From JANSWY01 sp965243755 (GTDB lineage Bacteria > Bacteroidota > Bacteroidia > Cytophagales > Cyclobacteriaceae), in contig CBDEVW010000004.1 of the NCBI GenBank assembly GCA_965243755.1, positions 310,001 through 374,000 on the forward strand: a stretch of DNA of 64,000 nt, written 5' to 3'. Positions 62,401 through 64,000 of the stretch are shown in pieces; within the stretch, counting starts at the first letter, position 1, and each line of letters starts with the position of its first letter. The notes under the pieces are model-generated. The model was not told where the DNA came from. It ran no database searches and saw nothing but the letters and a program-made list of their open reading frames with translations. Position numbers and translations under genes: made by a program.

Positions 62401-64000
62401 TTACTCGTCTCTCAACGAGTTTGCAGGGTTCATACGCGCTGCTCTGTAAGATTGTATCCCCATAGTGAGCCAGGCGATGACCAGTGCTAAAAGTCCGGCT
62501 AACAAAAATGTGCCGGGGTTTAGGTTGGTTCTGTAGGCAAAATCTTCGAGCCAGTCCTTCATAAAATAGAAGGTAAGACCTGATGATATAACGAACGAAA
62601 TGGCTACAAGTTTTATAAACTCCCTCGAAAGTAATATGACAATGCTTGAAATAGAAGCACCAAGTACTTTTCTTATACCAATTTCTTTTGTTTTTTGCTC
62701 AGTGGTGAAAGAAGCTAACCCATATAAGCCCAAACAGGCAATGAATATTGCCAAAAAAGCAAAAACACTAAATATATTTCCAATTTGTTGCTCTGCTTTA
62801 TACATGGCGTTGAATCGATCATCAAGAAAACTGTAAGAGAATGGCTGCCCGGGAGCAAATTCATTCCATTTTGATTTGACCGACTCAATGACTTCAGGAA
62901 TTCTTTCTCCATCAATTTTAATTGACACATAACCTCTGGCTTTACCTAGCTGAAATATAAGAGGTGCAATGTTTTCCCTAAGGGACGTGAAATGGAAGTC
63001 CTTCACAACTCCAATGACCTTGTAGGTGATGATTTCCGGAGTATCACTGTTGCCGCCATAGGTGGATAATTTTTCGCCCACTGGCTGATCAAAGCCCAGT
63101 TGTTTGGCTGCAGCCTCATTGATCAGAATTGCAGTACTGTCAGTTTGGAATTCTTTTGAAAAGTTTCGTCCTTCTACCAATTCCATTCCCAAGGTTTCCA
63201 GGTAGTCATGATCTATTCGATAATTGTGAAAGACATAAGTTTGGTCATTGGAAGGAGAAGTACCTGGGAACCAAACATTGTTATTATTGGTAGTCCCGAC
63301 GGGTAGAAATGAAGCAATGGTTCCATTCGTGATTCTTGAATCCGCAAGTAACTCATTTTTGAAAGACTGAACCTTATCTCCGAGTAGCCAGGCGTCCTGT
63401 ACCATGAGGATTCTGTTTTTATTAAACCCAAGTTTTTTGGTTTGGATATAATTCAACTGATCGAACACAATAGCAGTCCCTATAATCATCATAATGGATA
63501 CTGTGAATTGCAACACTACCAGTGTACTTCTGATACCACTGCTTTTGGTGCCAAGGTTTAGTTTACCCTTTAAAACAGCGATAGGCCTGAACCCTGACAG
63601 ATAAAATGCCGGATAGCTTCCTGCAAGTAGTCCTACAATCACAGCGATTAAAGTAGCCATAAGGAAGAACGAACCGGTGAGCAGGTCTTCAGTAGCAATA
63701 CTTTTACTTGCCAGTTCATTGAACAATGGAAGGGTAAGTAAGGCCATACCGGTTGCGATCAGGGTAGAAATAAAGGTGATCAGAAAGGCTTCAGATAAAA
63801 ACTGTTTGATGAGGTGAGATTTATATGCACCCATTACTTTTCTGATCCCAACTTCTTTGGCTCTGTTGGCTGATCTGGCAGTAGATAGGTTCATGAAGTT
63901 GATGCAGGCCAAAATCAATATAAATAGGGCAATGGCACTAAAAAGATAGACATATGTAATGTCTCCGTTGGGTTCCAGTTCTCCCAGTTTATTGGACTTT
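62401..64000 (-). CDS. FtsX/MacB-type ABC transporter permease (5' part beyond right edge)
   Basis: The frame is open through the right edge, so the N-terminus is missing; about 532 residues are visible. A helix (VYLFSAIALFILILACI) is followed by NLSTARSANRAKEVGIRKVMGA, further helices, a periplasmic domain and a final FtsX domain (LASFTTEQKTKEIGIRKVLGAS). This is the two-FtsX-domain MacB-like permease common in Bacteroidota. Its ATPase would lie outside the window. Confidence 0.92.
   Translation of the reverse strand, partial: KSNKLGELEPNGDITYVYLFSAIALFILILACINFMNLSTARSANRAKEVGIRKVMGAYKSHLIKQFLSEAFLITFISTLIATGMALLTLPLFNELASKSIATEDLLTGSFFLMATLIAVIVGLLAGSYPAFYLSGFRPIAVLKGKLNLGTKSSGIRSTLVVLQFTVSIMMIIGTAIVFDQLNYIQTKKLGFNKNRILMVQDAWLLGDKVQSFKNELLADSRITNGTIASFLPVGTTNNNNVWFPGTSPSNDQTYVFHNYRIDHDYLETLGMELVEGRNFSKEFQTDSTAILINEAAAKQLGFDQPVGEKLSTYGGNSDTPEIITYKVIGVVKDFHFTSLRENIAPLIFQLGKARGYVSIKIDGERIPEVIESVKSKWNEFAPGQPFSYSFLDDRFNAMYKAEQQIGNIFSVFAFLAIFIACLGLYGLASFTTEQKTKEIGIRKVLGASISSIVILLSREFIKLVAISFVISSGLTFYFMKDWLEDFAYRTNLNPGTFLLAGLLALVIAWLTMGIQSYRAARMNPANSLRDE

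Noticed and set aside
1..64000. CRISPR array, prophage, insertion sequence or integron
   Set aside because: No regular spaced repeats, integrase, transposase or phage structural genes were seen; the tail-fibre-like pattern at 4928-5896 is typical of Bacteroidota surface proteins.

Overview
The window is chromosomal DNA from a member of the Bacteroidota, most likely a free-living marine Cytophagales (Fulvivirga/Reichenbachiella/Marivirga-like); the genus is inferred from protein character only. The evidence is: the Bacteroidota promoter signature (TTG or TTTG, about 17-20 bases, then TAnnTTTG) in front of many genes, few Shine-Dalgarno sites, a type IX secretion C-terminal sorting domain on an amidase, a fused E1 alpha/beta 2-oxoacid dehydrogenase, a DUF177-rpmF-fabH-efp-accB-accC operon, paired DUF3857 proteins and an ExbB-X-ExbD-ExbD cluster. 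I see no prophage, insertion sequence, CRISPR array or integrase; it reads as a compact core region with a few accessory genes.

Layout. 1-6 kb: the end of a TPR protein (minus), a LipL32-like secreted protein with its own terminator, then an AraC regulator, an SDR oxidoreductase, an NTF2-like protein and DUF6326 on the plus strand. 6-11.5 kb (minus): the fatty-acid/translation operon DUF177-rpmF-fabH-efp-accB-accC, preceded by pdxA. 11.6-15.7 kb (plus): rsmA-mgtE-hydroxyacid dehydrogenase, then greA-HIT. 15.7-22.3 kb: ruvC (minus), diverging from a seven-gene plus-strand operon (flippase-like protein, glycosyltransferase, small winged-helix-like protein, PP2C phosphatase, polysaccharide deacetylase, TatD, asparaginase) that is followed by tRNA-Ser(GGA). 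22.5-24.8 kb: a TonB/Tol-type energising cluster ending in a strong terminator. 24.9-26.9 kb (minus): tsaD-smpB-HNH, diverging from a very large tamB. 31.5-33.7 kb: a small unknown protein, RNase P RNA, an NtrC-like AAA+ regulator without a DNA-binding domain, and a 45-residue lipoprotein on the minus strand.

33.9-44.9 kb: a LuxE-like acyl-protein synthetase, a lipoprotein, fused E1 dehydrogenase, alanine dehydrogenase, an orphan HsdR-N nuclease-fold protein, a UMF1-type transporter, type II NADH dehydrogenase, an unusually structured 447-base intergenic region and a GT35 (glycogen phosphorylase-like) enzyme that lacks the PLP lysine. 45-55.5 kb: a large Cache/PAS histidine kinase, an unknown protein, two DUF3857 proteins, an alpha/beta hydrolase and a polytopic patatin. 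55.5-64 kb: tyrA, an aminotransferase and an HI0933-type flavoprotein (minus), then a single-domain response regulator, a TPR protein and a GT2 glycosyltransferase (plus), a T9SS-sorted peptidoglycan amidase and the end of an FtsX-type ABC permease (minus).

The observations most worth following are the LipL32-like protein, the GT35 enzyme with Thr in place of the PLP lysine, tandem TAGAC(A/C)AA repeats shared by two promoter regions 31 kb apart, and the hairpin-rich intergenic region at 42.8-43.3 kb. All functional assignments come from reading motifs by eye; no database search was possible.
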